Positions 19,335 through 30,719 are shown, counted from the first letter of the stretch. The stretch is 64,000 bases of DNA from Rachicladosporium sp. CCFEE 5018 (GCA_002077045.2 KZ111155.1:225887-289886); one strand, 5' to 3'. Numbers and translations: made by a program. The notes: a model not told the origin generated them from the letters alone.

Positions 19335-20579
19335 ATGGCCATCGATCTCCCTGTCGCGCTCAAGTCAGCAGACTGCCAGCGCTTCGCAACCCGCGCTGCT
19401 CAGCTCGAAAAGTTTCGCCCGATTGTCACATACTGGTGTAAGCGCATCGCACCAGAAGCTGTAGGACAAGGCTAAGTATTACGGCCAGGCGAGTACTACA
19501 TCCTCCAAATCATTCTCACCAAACAACTCCACACCAGCTCAGAAGAAGTCTCCAATTATGCGGTGCACTTGATGGATAAGCTGGAGGCGTATAAGTCTGA
19601 GAATGCCGCTAACGATGCTGTGACTGATGATATTGCGGCAAAGGCTTATGTTGAGAACTTCGCGCTTGAGACATTCGCACGGGCTGAGACGGAGCAGAGG
19701 GGTCATGTGGTGAAGAGGCAGACTGCGGATACGTTTCAGGCTGCTGCAACATTCTTGGACTTGCTGAGTATATGGGGTGCATTAGACGTGGAGGCTGCGG
19801 CAAAGAGCAAGTTCGCGAAGTTCCATGCGTTGAGGATCGCGAGGGCATTGAAGGAGGGAAAAGACCCGAATGAGACGAACCCGAAGGTTGAGGAGCCCGC
19901 GCTGCCTAAGGAGCCGGATGACGAGGTTGAGCAGGAGCTGAGAGACTTAGAGAGGGAGGGCAGGGAAGCGACGTACAGGCCACCGACTGTGGAGAGTGCA
20001 CCGGACAGTCACCAGGCTTCGCGTGCGATCAGTGCCTCTCGAGGGAGTCCGCCTCTATCGCTACCTACGCAGCCATCCGATGAGCCGCATGCTGGCGGAG
20101 CACAAAATCGGAATATGGCCGATGTTGACGCGGAAGATGAGCCGAAATCAGCGAGCAGGACTGCGTCGGTCGGCGGGGGCTACTTCCCCTCGGTCCCTAC
20201 CGGCACTTCAGGCGACGCACATCATGGCACTGCAGCCGATGCTCCATCGGACACGACCTCCGCAGCTCCATCCGCGGACCCATCAGACTTCTACAGCCTC
20301 CCTCCGTCAGCGCCCGCATTGCCAGTTCATAGCATACCTTCACCCCCACCACCTCAAGCTCCGATCCAGCCGCCACCGCAGCCTTATAGTCAAATACCAC
20401 CTAGACCAGCAGCGCCGACGCCTACTGCAACGCGACCTTCAGCGCTACGAACAGACGATGACAGTGTAATGGCAGCGCAGAAGCATGCAAAGTGGGCTAT
20501 CTCGGCGCTGAATTTTGAGGATGTGCCTACAGCCGTGGCGGAGCTGAAGAGGGCGTTGGAGAGCTTGGGAGGGCTGTGA
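19335..20579 (+). CDS. VTA1: Vta1/LIP5 ESCRT-III-Vps4 cofactor, copy A
   Basis: Exon 1 19335-19437, intron 19438-19488 (51 bp, GTAAGC donor, GCTAAG branch, GCCAG acceptor), exon 2 19489-20579; 397 residues. The N-terminal MIT-like domain reads RFATRAAQLEKFRPIVTYWC then EYYILQIILTK, typical of Vta1, followed by FLDLLSIWGALD and KFAKFHALRIARALKEGKDP. A long Pro/Ser-rich linker precedes the C-terminal dimerisation and Vps4-binding helices (MAAQKHAKWAISALNFEDVP .. AVAELKRALESLG). Vta1 activates the AAA ATPase Vps4 during endosomal sorting. Intact in both copies; most changes lie in the linker. Confidence 0.9.
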
Positions 20580-21262
20580 GTCACGTCCGGAACTGCTTCA
20601 CATCTTACACGAGTCGACATCTGGGCGAAGGTGCCTTACACACAGTGGCCTTGGAGGTCTGGTGGTATGGTGTGTCCGAGAGACACTATTGTAGGTCAAG
20701 AGTACACGTTTTGAGAAGTCGGGGACCCATGTCGACTACATCACGTGTTGGATGCGGTACCACGGTGGTGGTGATGAGGTAGCATTTCGGCCACTTGGGT
20801 CTGAGGCAGGGGAGTACCCAAGGCTATACCCAAATGTTAGTATATATGAGCTAGTGTAGTCCATTGTACATCACTGCTAGCTCTAATATCTCCATGTCTC
20901 TCTATCTCCAAGGTCAATGTCGGTCACGTTTGACATATTTGCCTTTTTGTCTGAGGCTCTCACAGTTGTGATGACTCAGATCCACGGGTAATGCCGGCGC
21001 TAGACGGAAACCGCGAACAATCAAGCTGCTTTACTGTTCACGAGCCACTACACTACTGACTTCACACAACCCCCTCTACACGTCCAACCTCTGGATCATC
21101 ATACTTTCTTTGAGTGCCAACCAGCCATCGACTGGCTCACACCCTCATACCTGCGCGCACAAGGAAGCGCATTCACGACACGCCCCCCCCCCACCGCAGT
21201 AACCCCGCAGGCCGGGAGCAATACCCTCTACCACCCCTCCGATACCCCGCACACCCGTTACG
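20580..21262. other. Intergenic between VTA1 and MEX67, copy A
   Basis: 3' end of VTA1 and promoter/5' UTR of MEX67, same strand. Contains a C homopolymer at about 21183 that differs in length from copy B. No gene recognised. Confidence 0.5.
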
Positions 21263-22128
21263 ATGCCCGGCCGTGGCAGCTCTGCGCCGAAAGCTGCACC
21301 TCGAGGACCCGCCGCACTCCGTCGCGACAGACTTCGAAAGGACCGCGATGGGGATCTGGCCATGGACGTCGCAGTGAAGGGGCGTGCTGCACGTGTGGGC
21401 AAATCATCGCCAGTACCTACAGGCCCGCGCAGTGAAGGCTCAATGCGCAGCTTAAGAGGCGGATTGCTAAGTACTGGTGCTCAGCGTGCTATTCTCAAGC
21501 ATGCAGGTGCAGGTGACATGTCGATGAAGGAGGGCCGGACGTCGCAGCCCCGCGGAAACTTGGAACTAAGGATCAGCAACTGGACCAAGAACAAAGCATC
21601 GAGCAACTCGGACGGCGGCCTCAGCTCGCTTCTCTCATGGCTCGAGAAGAAGGCAAGCACGAGGCTGAGCTCAAGAGCTAGGAATGTGAAGATCAAGAAG
21701 GTATGTCGTCGCCGCTGCTCTTGCCATACCGGACACTATCTACATCGCTCGCTCGACGCATCCGGTCCGCTCTCGTTTGCAGCCAATCTCAGAACGACGA
21801 CCGCGATTACTTGAAAGGCCTTGTGGATACTCCCTTTATATGCTAGACGCTCCTTGCTGGAATTACGACAATACTAACGTACGTACAGTCGAGAAAAGAC
21901 GGAGATGATGTGGTGATCAGTGTGCCAGCAGAGGACGTTGGTGCAGTGCTGAGGTTAGACGGCTACGTGTGGGCAGGAGTGAACGTCAGTGTGAAGAGGC
22001 TTACAGGAGACGGTAAGACGGCGGAGACGAATGATGCGACCGAGAAGACTCGCAACATGCTGAAGGGTGTGCTCGAGCGGCGGTACAATGCGGATGCGAA
22101 GTTGCTCGACTTCAGTCAGCTTGCTTCA
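21263..22128 (+). CDS. MEX67: MEX67 mRNA export factor, copy A, 5' part only
   Basis: Exon 1 21263-21700 (146 codons: MPGRGSSAPKAAPRGP ..), intron 21701-21888 (188 bp, GTATGT donor, perfect TACTAAC branch, TACAG acceptor), then exon 2 from 21889 (SRKDGDDVVISVPAED..) until the N gap interrupts it at the codons for FSQLAS. The leucine-rich, NTF2-like and UBA-like TAP-C domains are missing here and present in copy B (44246-46398). Exon sequences of both copies are nearly identical. Whether the allele is really truncated or just runs off the contig cannot be told from this sequence. Confidence 0.85.
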
Positions 22129-22228
22129 NNNNNNNNNNNNNNNNNNNNNNNNNNNNNNNNNNNNNNNNNNNNNNNNNNNNNNNNNNNNNNNNNNNNNNNN
22201 NNNNNNNNNNNNNNNNNNNNNNNNNNNN
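22129..22228. other. Assembly gap (100 N) at the junction of copy A and copy B
   Basis: Exactly 100 N, the usual convention for a gap of unknown size. The left side ends inside MEX67 (equivalent to about 45111) and the right side starts inside the DUF202 gene (equivalent to 366). Confidence 0.97.
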
Positions 22229-22364
22229 CTTAGTCGTGAGTTTTGTGGTCACAGCGACTGGACTTGGGATGACGGACGGTGTACTGACGATTCCCTTGCA
22301 GTTTCTACTTGCTATGTTCGCTTTGCATGTTGCAGTCGACGTGCACAAGGAGCCAGACGGCTGA
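22229..22364 (+). CDS. DUF202 membrane protein, copy B, last codons only
   Basis: After the gap only the end of the penultimate exon (to 22235), the 66 bp intron 22236-22301 and the last exon 22302-22364 remain, reading FLLAMFALHVAVDVHKEPDG. One residue differs from copy A (H-V for H-I). The rest is in the gap or absent. Confidence 0.65.
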
Positions 22365-22370
22365 CGGACC

Positions 22371-22892
22371 CTATTTGTGATGCTGCGCTAACAATGAGCC
22401 AAACTGCACACGACGCAACGCAGCTAGTAAGTACTGCATATTTTCAATGCGTCGACGCTGGATGATGTGCTTGGTCTGCGTCAGGTACTTGACCCTCTTT
22501 GCCTCCAGTTTGCGCATCCCACAGGAGCGTTGTTCAAGAGCAGAAGCCTTCAAATTGAGTTTTTGGAACTCGCTCGGACACTGCAGAGAGTCGCTCAGAC
22601 TGAAGATCTCGGCCGCGACGCCGGTCTGGAGACGGCTTAGAGCCTCGTGCTTGAAGGTGCGGCATACTGCCAGGATAGAGAAGCTTTCACGGAAGATGTC
22701 TCTACCTGCCTCAGCGCTAGTATGGACGAGAGCGATGGTACTGGCCACCAGATGATGGAAGATCATGCCCACAAGCTCCGGCGGTAGGTTGGACAGGCGA
22801 AACACCTTCTGACATATGTTCTTGGGCTGCTCGATCTCTGCGAGGACGTCTTTGTCCCCGTCGGCCTTATCTTCGCTTGCACGACTACTCAT
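22371..22892 (-). CDS. F-box-like protein FB1, copy B
   Basis: Intact 173-residue frame, same start and stop as the copy A gene (508-1029), with the LSNLPPELVGMIFHHLVAS motif unchanged and only a handful of substitutions (for example T-I to A-I after VAST, N to L in KLN-SKAS, V to K-V near the end). It is one of two array members, with FB3, that are intact over their full length in both copies. Substrate and partners unknown; an SCF role is inferred from the motif. Confidence 0.65.
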   Translation of the reverse strand: MSSRASEDKADGDKDVLAEIEQPKNICQKVFRLSNLPPELVGMIFHHLVASTIALVHTSAEAGRDIFRESFSILAVCRTFKHEALSRLQTGVAAEIFSLSDSLQCPSEFQKLNLKASALEQRSCGMRKLEAKRVKYLTQTKHIIQRRRIENMQYLLAALRRVQFGSLLAQHHK

Positions 22893-23451
22893 CTGTCAGT
22901 AGGGCCCATTATGGTCACACACTGCCGTTTTGCTCACCCTTCGTTCTGTACGAGACTGCGACTCCATGTTACCCGTTACGACACTCGATATGTCTTGGAA
23001 CGTAGTTGTGTATGGCGGTGTGGTGTCAAGAGAAGACTTTCGGTGCATACGTGGCTGGAGCTGCAGTCAGGTGAGTGTCACAACATGGAGCTGCATTGGA
23101 TACTTCACTGACCCGCAGTGAGGGTTCGAAGTGAGGCTACCGGGCTAAGTTTGGGCTTGCGCTCACAGCACAGCAACGACCTCAAGTCAAGGGACCGGTT
23201 GCTCACTCCTTTGTACAATACATCGCAAGGTCCACAGCGATCGGCGCAAGAAATCGCTCGGTACACGCCGCGATCTGGCTACTTACAAATAGTCTACGGA
23301 TGTTCAAATGCACTTGGCGGTAATGCTTAGAACATCCATTGTACTATGACGGCATAGAATGTACCAAGTGGCGATACTTCATTCCCAAGACCTGCCCTCG
23401 GTTGACGTCCCTCAATACAATGTGCGCCCACAGCTGATCAGCAAAGTGCAG
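22893..23451. other. Intergenic, copy B counterpart of 1030-1588
   Basis: No gene recognised; near identical to copy A. Confidence 0.4.
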
Positions 23452-23519
23452 TTCTACTTAGCCATGTTCCCCTTGCCTATTGCTGTCGATATACACGGTC
23501 CGCTAGACCAATACCCTAC
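23452..23519 (+). pseudogene. Remnant of the DUF202 last exon, copy B
   Basis: Reads FYLAMFPLPIAVDIHGPLD after a GTGCAG acceptor-like context; see the copy A counterpart at 1589-1656. Confidence 0.6.
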
Positions 23520-24028
23520 CAACGCTTTGTGCGTTCACGACTGATCCAAGCTGAGACTTAGAGATGTCATAAAGCTGGCGTTTCACACGTTGCAGTCCAA
23601 GCCAGCGGTCGTGGTCGGCTATCCACTTCTGGTACATATCGCTGTACAGACCCAGCCTTCGCATGAGCATCATGAGGCGGCGCCGCTTGACGCTCTCATA
23701 CCTCATAGTCCGATCATTAACCCCATCCAGGAGCTGTGCCAACCTTAGCGTCTCGTTTCATACGCCACGTTGTAAGAAGCTGATAGCCCCGTTTCTGAAT
23801 CGTCGGCACACGGTAAGCAACGAGAGCACTTGGCGGTGGTCTGCTTGATGCACCGTGAGTCCTGTGCGGCTGCTTTATGATGCTCTGTGACAGCTTGTCA
23901 AAGATCATGAGGCGTAGCTCTGGCGGCAGGTTGGATATTTGAGAGAGTTTCTGCGAGGGGATGTTCTCGGTCGATTGTGTCGAATTCGCCTCGCTGTTCT
24001 TAGCGCTCTGCTTTCGCTTGTGTTTCAC
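23503..24028 (-). pseudogene. F-box-like pseudogene FB2, copy B
   Basis: N-terminal piece KHKRKQSAKNSE .. SQISNLPPELRLMIFDKLSQ is open for 103 codons but begins with GTG, not ATG. The expected continuation LLTVCRRFRNGAISFLQRGV is in another frame and hits the same TGA as copy A before NETLRLAQLLDGVNDRTMRY. This copy keeps 41 bp at the 5' side that copy A has lost. Shared lesions mark it as an old pseudogene. Confidence 0.55.
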
Positions 24029-25072
24029 AACTGGCTCAGCTCTGGGTCTAAGCCTTCTCGGTTGATAAAGCCTAAAGCGCTAGCTAGGCTGTCCTACCTT
24101 GACTTGGCGCTGCTCTTCTGCGCCATGTTGCTGCTCTAGGATGGTGATAATCAGACCTGGGAATACAGTCTGTCAGATGGTGTTGATTTATGGAATGGGG
24201 TGAGCTAGGCATCGAAGGCACCTGACTAAAATCACGCTATATTGCTCATTCCGAGGAACGATCGGGTGTGAACCTACACGGCGCCACGCCTGCACGGTCA
24301 ACATATCACTTGTGAAGTCATGATGGGCTCAGCCGAACGCCTGCATACTCACTATTGACGATGAACTCGAATCCCATCGTATCTCCCCTGACTGCCCATC
24401 GCCCTAGTATGGCCAACCAAGCACGCTGATTCCCGGCCTCATCTCGACGCCAGCGACAAGACCATGTGCAGACGCATTATCATCGCCATCAGCTCTCTAT
24501 TGACGATACTCGTCTCGATGCGTTCGTCCACTTAGCTTGCAAATCGGTAGGGGTTTGGTAGCGGGTGTAGCCTAGTATCTACACGCATCCTATCGATTCC
24601 GGCCTAGTTTCTGTCGTACTTTGTAGAGATCCAGAAGCCTTGGTCAGGACAACTCAATTGGATTCTAGCGAGGCCACAAGTACCTAGGTGATGCGCAGGC
24701 GACCGTGATCACGGCAACCGTACTACAGGTCTCTCTACGATACATTGGATCTATCATAGATGTCGCGCAACGTACCTACAAAGGAACACAGCCTTCACAA
24801 GCAAGCGGAGGATGGCGTCGATGTGAGGACGTTCTTCGCAGCAAATGTGGTCCAAATTTCCAGTGCCATGTGGCGATCGACCGTAGTAGGTCTGTACAGC
24901 TGGTTGCTGGAAAACCACGAGCTTGGCCGTGCATCTGAATCAGTGTCCATGTAGCGTGGTAGTTTTGCAGTCCTGTAGGACTTTCGCCTTCGAACACTCC
25001 ATCGACCGATCCACAGCGGCAGGCTGTTACGTCCCATGTAGCATTGATGTATCGTCCCCCGAATGGTCTGCA
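24029..25072. other. Intergenic; copy-B-only segment 24206-25117
   Basis: About 910 bp between FB2 and HET that is absent from copy A, where four bases (CTGA) stand in its place. It contains the native 3' end of the HET gene. No transposon ends, terminal repeats or target-site duplication were seen, and the small open frames have no recognisable product, so it looks like ancestral sequence deleted from copy A. Confidence 0.55.
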
Positions 25073-27272
25073 CTATACCAGGAGAACCACACGAGCCGGC
25101 TGCGCAGTCATGGCCCGCAAGAGCATAGCTTCGCTCTCAGGACTTGAGGGACATGAGCTTACGACGCCGATACGAGAAAACGTCCCGCCCGGATTCTTTG
25201 ACAGTAGTAACATAGCATGAATGCTATAGGCGAATCTACTATAAATTGGCAGAATACTCAGATCTTCCAACTCTGGCGGCATAGGATCGCCCTGCTCGTT
25301 ATGGAACTTATGGTCTGGCTGGAATTCGAAGTCGACACCGCACGCTGTAATGTCGAACCTGCCTGGGTATCTTGCTGAGTTGATCAAAGGGGCTCGGATG
25401 GTCAAGATCCGGCCGACACACAGCAATGTCATTATGCCAAGGTCCTGATCACGGGTTGGCGTGTCTATACACGCCAACTGCGGCAGCGCCCCAGATCTTG
25501 AGTGATATGTCCATACGCCGCCATCAAGCGAGAGCCAACTCCACGAAGGGGCACGCCACCGCGCAGCACGACTTGTGGAACCGGTTGAGTACCAGCCCAG
25601 TGCTCCCGGAAGGTCCTTCCAAAAGATCCCGCAAGTGTACCTGCTACCTCGTGCGGTCGCCTCGCGACTGGCAAGACCATGAATTGCGACCGCTTTATCT
25701 TGATGAACATTCGTCAGGTGCGCACCTGAACACGCTGAAACCAGCCGACTCCACGCGTGCTGCAGCTGGTCAGGACTACGCCGTCCGCCTGAAGTGTTGT
25801 CGTCGAGCATACCTGGAGTAATAGCAGATGCTGATTTCGCGAAAGGTCTGTCTTCGGTCAATGCATTCGCCGCAGCACACTGCCAGTACATCTTGGACGC
25901 CCCGAAGTGGAGTAGGCGCTTCGACAGCACCCTCTCCTGTAGGACCCAGGCCCTGGAAAACAGGTGCTCTTCTTCTAGACCTGAATCTATTACATAAGGT
26001 GTGCGCAACAGCAAGTTCTCTGCGGTTGTCTCGGTCTGGGAGCGCCAGTGCATCTGACAAGCATCGAGCTGAGCTCTTGGAGCCGCTGTACTGAAACAAC
26101 CATCGTGCGGACTTGATCCGTGTGCGGCAGTGATAGTAATGATACTATTGGCATACACGTCCTCCATTAACACCGATTCCCGGTGCCAGTCGTCGATGCT
26201 CTCTTGAGACTGTCCTTGTAGTATACAGTAGCTGTCGATCCAGACCAGGGCGATCCGGAGATAATCAAGCGTCTTGAAACAGTCTCGGAAAGTAGATGGG
26301 AATGCGTCCCTTCGCCATCCGTTCTTGAGGGCCTGGATATTGGAGGGCTCGAGCACTGGAAAGCGCTCAGTGCCCAAACAGTGACTCAAAGTTGCGTAGG
26401 GGGGGGCTAAGGGTCTCGTTCGACGTCTCGAGCAACTGGATCACGTCGCCTTGCACGCGCAACAGTCGTGTCGGGTAGTATTTTCGTTGCGATGTTGGCC
26501 GACAATCGTGATGATTTCCGATGCAGTCTTCATACCAATGCTTAGCTAGTCGCAAGGACGGCGTACTTCCAATAGGGCTGATGATGGACTCATGGTGAAG
26601 TCGTAGGAGTGATTCGGATCCCTTTGGCACTTTCTTGAGTTCAAGAATTAGTTTCTTCCAGATAGGCGTATGTCCCTTCAAAGGGTTCTCGTAAAGATAA
26701 CCACTGCCCCCGACGGGATCAGTGAGAAGCCACTGATTGGATTTGGCAACTACCAGGGTCCTTCTGCTGCTTTGACTCGATGTCCAAGGGAAGGCACGTC
26801 CCCACTGGTAGATAGTAATGCCTGATACGTGTGACTCGGATAGTTCCAGAAACTTTCTACAAATGAGGCATCCAATGCTCGTGCCTTCCTGCAATTCGGC
26901 GTCAGAAATGTGCAGAGGTCGCCATCTCTGCCACCTGGGCTCAACGCCTGTCCAATCCACGTTGAGGGGGTCAGGGTGTCCAGGCTGTACCTCTTGTTAG
27001 TCAGGGTGTACCGTCAACTCTCGTGCATTCAGCCAGGAGTCAAGCCCGCAGTCATGGAAGATGGTCATACAGATATTGCACAACTTGAAAAGGATCGTTG
27101 CGTCTGTCTCCGGTATGTGTTTCCGCCACGTCGCGGCAGAGCAGTCCGCCGGAGTCCATTCGACCAATCGTTGGTGCCACGCAAGACTCCCAGCATCGTC
27201 TGCTTCGACAAGTCTAGGGAAGTTTGATTGATGTCCGAGTAACTCAGGTCGCGCCATGTCCTCATTGTCCAT
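25073..27272 (-). pseudogene. HET-domain pseudogene, copy B
   Basis: Same gene as 2181-4454, but here the N-terminus (MDNEDMARPEL, 27272) and C-terminus (..ARVVLLV, 25073) are preserved, giving about 730 codons. It is disabled by different lesions: a TAC to TAA stop at 26997-26999 after ELTVHPD, and an extra G in a run of eight G at about 26399-26406 that shifts the frame inside the HET domain. In addition the conserved SHCWGT has become SHCLGT. The 3' 438 codons are open (RAWVLQERVLSKRLLHFG, LVWIDSYCILQ). None of the copy A stops occurs here, so an intact ancestor can be read position by position from the two copies. Confidence 0.8.
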
Positions 27273-28079
27273 TCGAGTCTAGAGATTTGCACCAATCTTG
27301 GGCTGTGCAGTGTTTGCGCATCTGCGAACACTAGACCCCGGGGACTCGCGGTTCTCAATGAGCAAGTCCGGTGACAGCCTTGTCAATTTGAGTGAAGAGT
27401 GTGTCTTGCGCAACCATGTGTTAGGATGAGCAAAGTAACGAAGACAGGTCGTGTAGGTCCGTACGGGAAGTATGGAAGTGCTACGTGACGGTGAACTGAT
27501 GAAAGCAACATGTACCTTTGCGGTGCTTCAATTATGAGCTGCCTACATGATTGTCGTAGTTATTTTCACCCCTCGGAGAAGTGATCCAGAAGCGAGTACC
27601 TGCATATCAGGCTGCATGAAGAGGCGCACGAGTCATGAGGATATGTGAGGCCCAACCTTGACAGCCTGTGATTGAGACGCGAGAATCGACATTGCGTCCT
27701 TCCTTGGAAGGCGAATAATGTAGCTGAGTGTAAACAAAAGCTACAGCACGGAGCTCCATGGTGTTCCCGAAGTCTCAATCGCCGCTGTGGCCAATTCACA
27801 GCTCGAGAAGAGGGTGTCTGCAAGTCGTGGGAAGGCCACGAACGATATTCAGCGAAGATCTGATCAATCGAGGACTACAATGCTTCAATTAAGTCTGTTC
27901 CGCGAGGTCACAGAATCTGCCCCAGGTTCACTTTCTCGATACCGACCGTCTGGTCATACGCGCAACAGATACGCGGCAGGATTCCACGAGATCGGAACGG
28001 TCTTGGTGCACGCACTTGCAGTAGAGCGAGGAGCCTGCGCAACCTTGGGAGTCGTTGTCTGATCAAGTAATTTGCGGCT
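27273..28079. other. Intergenic between HET and FB3, copy B
   Basis: No gene recognised. Holds the 175 bp (about 27379-27555) missing from copy A, bounded by TTGTCA and TTGTCG. Confidence 0.45.
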
Positions 28080-28601
28080 TCAGAGACGTTGCCGGCAACC
28101 TCGTCGGGCATAATCAGCCGCATCCTTGTCGATCATCTCTCCACGAACCTCAAATGGTGGGCGACAGTCTGCGCGAACCTTGACGCTCTCTCCCATCGAT
28201 TTCAGCAGGCGTTCTAAGTTTGTTTGATTATCCTGAAGACAGAACATCTCCTTCACAGTATCGTGCACTGGCTTCATACCGGTCTCGCTCCGGTAGTAGA
28301 TCGTCAGCGCTCTGATCCACACCTCCTCCCGCAGTCCCGCTGTCGGCAATCTCTCGAACCTTTGCTGGATGGCTTTGACAACCATGGCGTATGTCTCGCG
28401 GCGGAAGCGCTGGTTGATATGTAGGATCGATATGGTGTTTGGGGGGAGTCGGGTGTATGGAAGGTCTGTTTGCAGATAGCTGTTGAACATGTCGTCTATA
28501 ACGTTCTCGAAAATCTGGATGGTGAGCTCTGGTGGCAGCGGAATAAGGCAGGCGAGCGGCGCTGGAGTGGCCGCTCTGGTGTTTGGCTCTTCTTCAGACA
28601 T
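28080..28601 (-). CDS. F-box-like protein FB3, copy B
   Basis: Intact 173-residue frame starting MSEEEPNTRAATPAP. Here the core motif is canonical (LIPLPPELTIQIFENVIDD) and the second block reads ILHINQRFRRETYAMVVKAI; copy A has LPQDP and RFPRET. About 25 residues differ between copies, clearly more than for FB1, with most changes in the second half. If one copy is functional as an F-box protein, this one has the better motif. Substrate unknown. Confidence 0.65.
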   Translation of the reverse strand: MSEEEPNTRAATPAPLACLIPLPPELTIQIFENVIDDMFNSYLQTDLPYTRLPPNTISILHINQRFRRETYAMVVKAIQQRFERLPTAGLREEVWIRALTIYYRSETGMKPVHDTVKEMFCLQDNQTNLERLLKSMGESVKVRADCRPPFEVRGEMIDKDAADYARRGCRQRL

Positions 28602-28622
28602 TCTAGCAGTCGCTGACTTCGG

Positions 28623-28994
28623 CTAGGCTCTATAGTGTGATTCCAAGCGGATTCTGGGTGTCTTCTGTCGGTCGTAGTGTGGTATTTCGGATGAAAGCAG
28701 CGTCCCTTTCCTGAAACGACGGTCTACTGATGAGAGGCCACCTTGGTTCTTTGGACGAGTCATACTAAGTGCGCTGATGCTCGTCTTCGGACTGGTCACT
28801 AGCATATTGACGATATGGTCATGTGTGCAAGGAATGTTCGAGAAGAGCCCACAGCCAGATGATCGGTCTTGATGCATCACAGAGCCTCTAATGGTCATCA
28901 TCATTCGCTCAACTACAACATCGAAGCTCTGCAGCAGACATCTAGTGGATACTGACGCACAGTAGCCATCTGGTGCGGAATGAGTCCTTCCCAC
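28623..28994 (-). CDS. Hypothetical 123-residue frame, copy B
   Basis: Counterpart of 5607-5978, open over the same length with a few substitutions. No domain recognised; may be non-coding. Confidence 0.25.
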   Translation of the reverse strand: MGRTHSAPDGYCASVSTRCLLQSFDVVVERMMMTIRGSVMHQDRSSGCGLFSNIPCTHDHIVNMLVTSPKTSISALSMTRPKNQGGLSSVDRRFRKGTLLSSEIPHYDRQKTPRIRLESHYRA

Positions 28995-29134
28995 GCCGTA
29001 TCATTAATCCTCGACAATACCTGCGCCATCTTCCGATACGTCCGAGTAAACGAACCCTGAATGCTCTGGTGCTGACGGCTCCCTGCCACATTCCCTCTGC
29101 ACAGTACAGTCGCCCGTCAAATCCGCATCCTCGA

Positions 29135-29623
29135 TCACATTCGACGAATCCCGCACAATGTCGCCATCAGATGTATCAAGGCCGTACGATCCATTAAAAT
29201 CGCCGTCCTATACCAAACCCTGCTCCGTATCACTTCAGCAGCAGGTTTGACCGAGCTCCTCCGCATGGTTCGCTCGCGTTCTCGAGCTAGATGCCCTGCT
29301 GGGACTAGGCTGTCGTGGCGTTCCAGAACGGCATTGTAAAGGAAGGGGACCAGAGAGAAAGCTACTTGACGTAAGTGGCGATTGATGTGCAGGATGGCCA
29401 GTGTGGCCTTGGGCAGATAGGCGTATGGAACTGATGGCTGGTCTTGATATCCGACGGTACTTTTGACTACCTCTTCGAAGATCAGGAGTATGAGCTCGGT
29501 TGGAAGTGAGTCTAGACAGACGGCGGGCTCCTTGACGACTTCGGTATACTCTGGCATCTCCATGGATATCCTCGTCATTACTTCTCCGCGCGAGTAGCTG
29601 ATCTGGGTACGACAGCACGACAT
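29135..29623 (-). CDS. F-box-like protein FB4, copy B
   Basis: Open for 162 codons from an ATG (MSCCRTQISYSRGE). DSLPTELILLIFEEVVKSTV is the F-box-like helix, followed by LPKATLAILHINRHLRQVAF and VPFLYNAVLERHDSL. Copy A has a TAG where this copy has CAG (YQDQPS), so only copy B can make the full frame. At the 3' end an acidic frame in another register (LDTSDGDIVRDSS ..) remains open past the stop, which suggests a missed intron or an old frameshift in both copies. Confidence 0.6.
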   Translation of the reverse strand: MSCCRTQISYSRGEVMTRISMEMPEYTEVVKEPAVCLDSLPTELILLIFEEVVKSTVGYQDQPSVPYAYLPKATLAILHINRHLRQVAFSLVPFLYNAVLERHDSLVPAGHLARERERTMRRSSVKPAAEVIRSRVWYRTAILMDRTALIHLMATLCGIRRM

Positions 29624-29733
29624 CGGTCGGTTGACCGCACTGAAGCATGCGTTCGGCAGAGGTATGTAAGCTGAAGAAAGTAGTCGTCACTGATAGAAAG
29701 TCGCAGAGTCTGCGTTGGGAGTTCCAACACACA

Positions 29734-30602
29734 TTACGGAAACCAAGGTTTAGGGATATGGATAACTGTGCTTACATGCTAGATGGTCTGATGGTCATCA
29801 CTGTGAGACGCATCGTTCCTGATCACATCGACGCTCTCTCTCGATTCGATGAGCCTGATGACCACTCCGCACGAGAGTATTAGAATTCACCACAAAGCTA
29901 CTGACGAGAATGGTCACTGTTCCCTCGCACTACTTTGTCACCCAGCCAGGACCCCACAGCCATCCCAATACACTGCCCAGCATTTTTCGTACGTCCTGGC
30001 CGGCTGCTCCAGGGACAGCCTTGTATTGACGCTCATAGCCATCGTCATCTACTTCCCACAGCCCCGCGGCCACGGACCCTTTAATCGAATGCTCCGCCAC
30101 ATCTGCGCACCATCAAACAGGTTCCTGACCTTGATCGTGAAGACAAGACTTTCCAAGCGCTCGGGGGTGCCTTTCACGCTCCTGACCTGTCAGGGGTGTC
30201 CGGGGTAGCCTGCATCGGCTACGAGCCATTCGCTCTGGAGGCACTCCAGCAGTGTCGGCAGTGCTATACGGCGATTTTGACCGCTTGTGTGGAATATGGC
30301 CATCAGGTTCTGGACTAGAGGTCGATGTCTCGTACCTAGCCACTAGCGAGTCCTGTGCACGACAAAAATTCTCTGGAAGTGTAGGGTGTAGATCATTGCA
30401 AGGAGCTCGTTTGGGAGTGCACTGAGGTGTTCGCGAGAGTCTGCTATTGCGGGTGCCTCTTGGGGAGAGGTCTCTGACTCAGCGGGCACGAATTGGCTTC
30501 GCAGGCGTCAGTCCCTCCTTTCGAAGTCCGCGTCAGATGTACTCACTGCACTGATTCTGCCCAGCGCTCCAAAGCCTCGGCATCCCGTTCTTGGTTCGAC
30601 AT
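29734..30602 (-). pseudogene. F-box-like pseudogene FB5, copy B
   Basis: Matches the two-exon copy A gene. Exon 1 starts at an ATG at 30602 (MSNQERDAEALERWAESV) and the GTGAGT donor is kept, but exon 2 has TAG for TAT (in HRTR-WLGTRHRP) and TGA for TGG (GHP-QVRSVKG), plus many substitutions. Divergence from copy A is visibly higher than in neighbouring FB1. Not expected to give a functional protein. Confidence 0.65.
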
Positions 30603-30719
30603 GGTACAGATACGTCCACTCGAGACTGCGTGTCGAGATCAAAGTGCGTGGCACCGAGACTCGAGGGTTTTAGAAGCAATGTGAAAATAAGACTTCAAGA
30701 GCAGACGATTCCCGGCTTA

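Noticed and set aside
24206..25117. Transposon insertion in copy B
   Set aside because: No terminal repeats, target-site duplication or transposase-like frame, and the right edge encodes the natural HET C-terminus.
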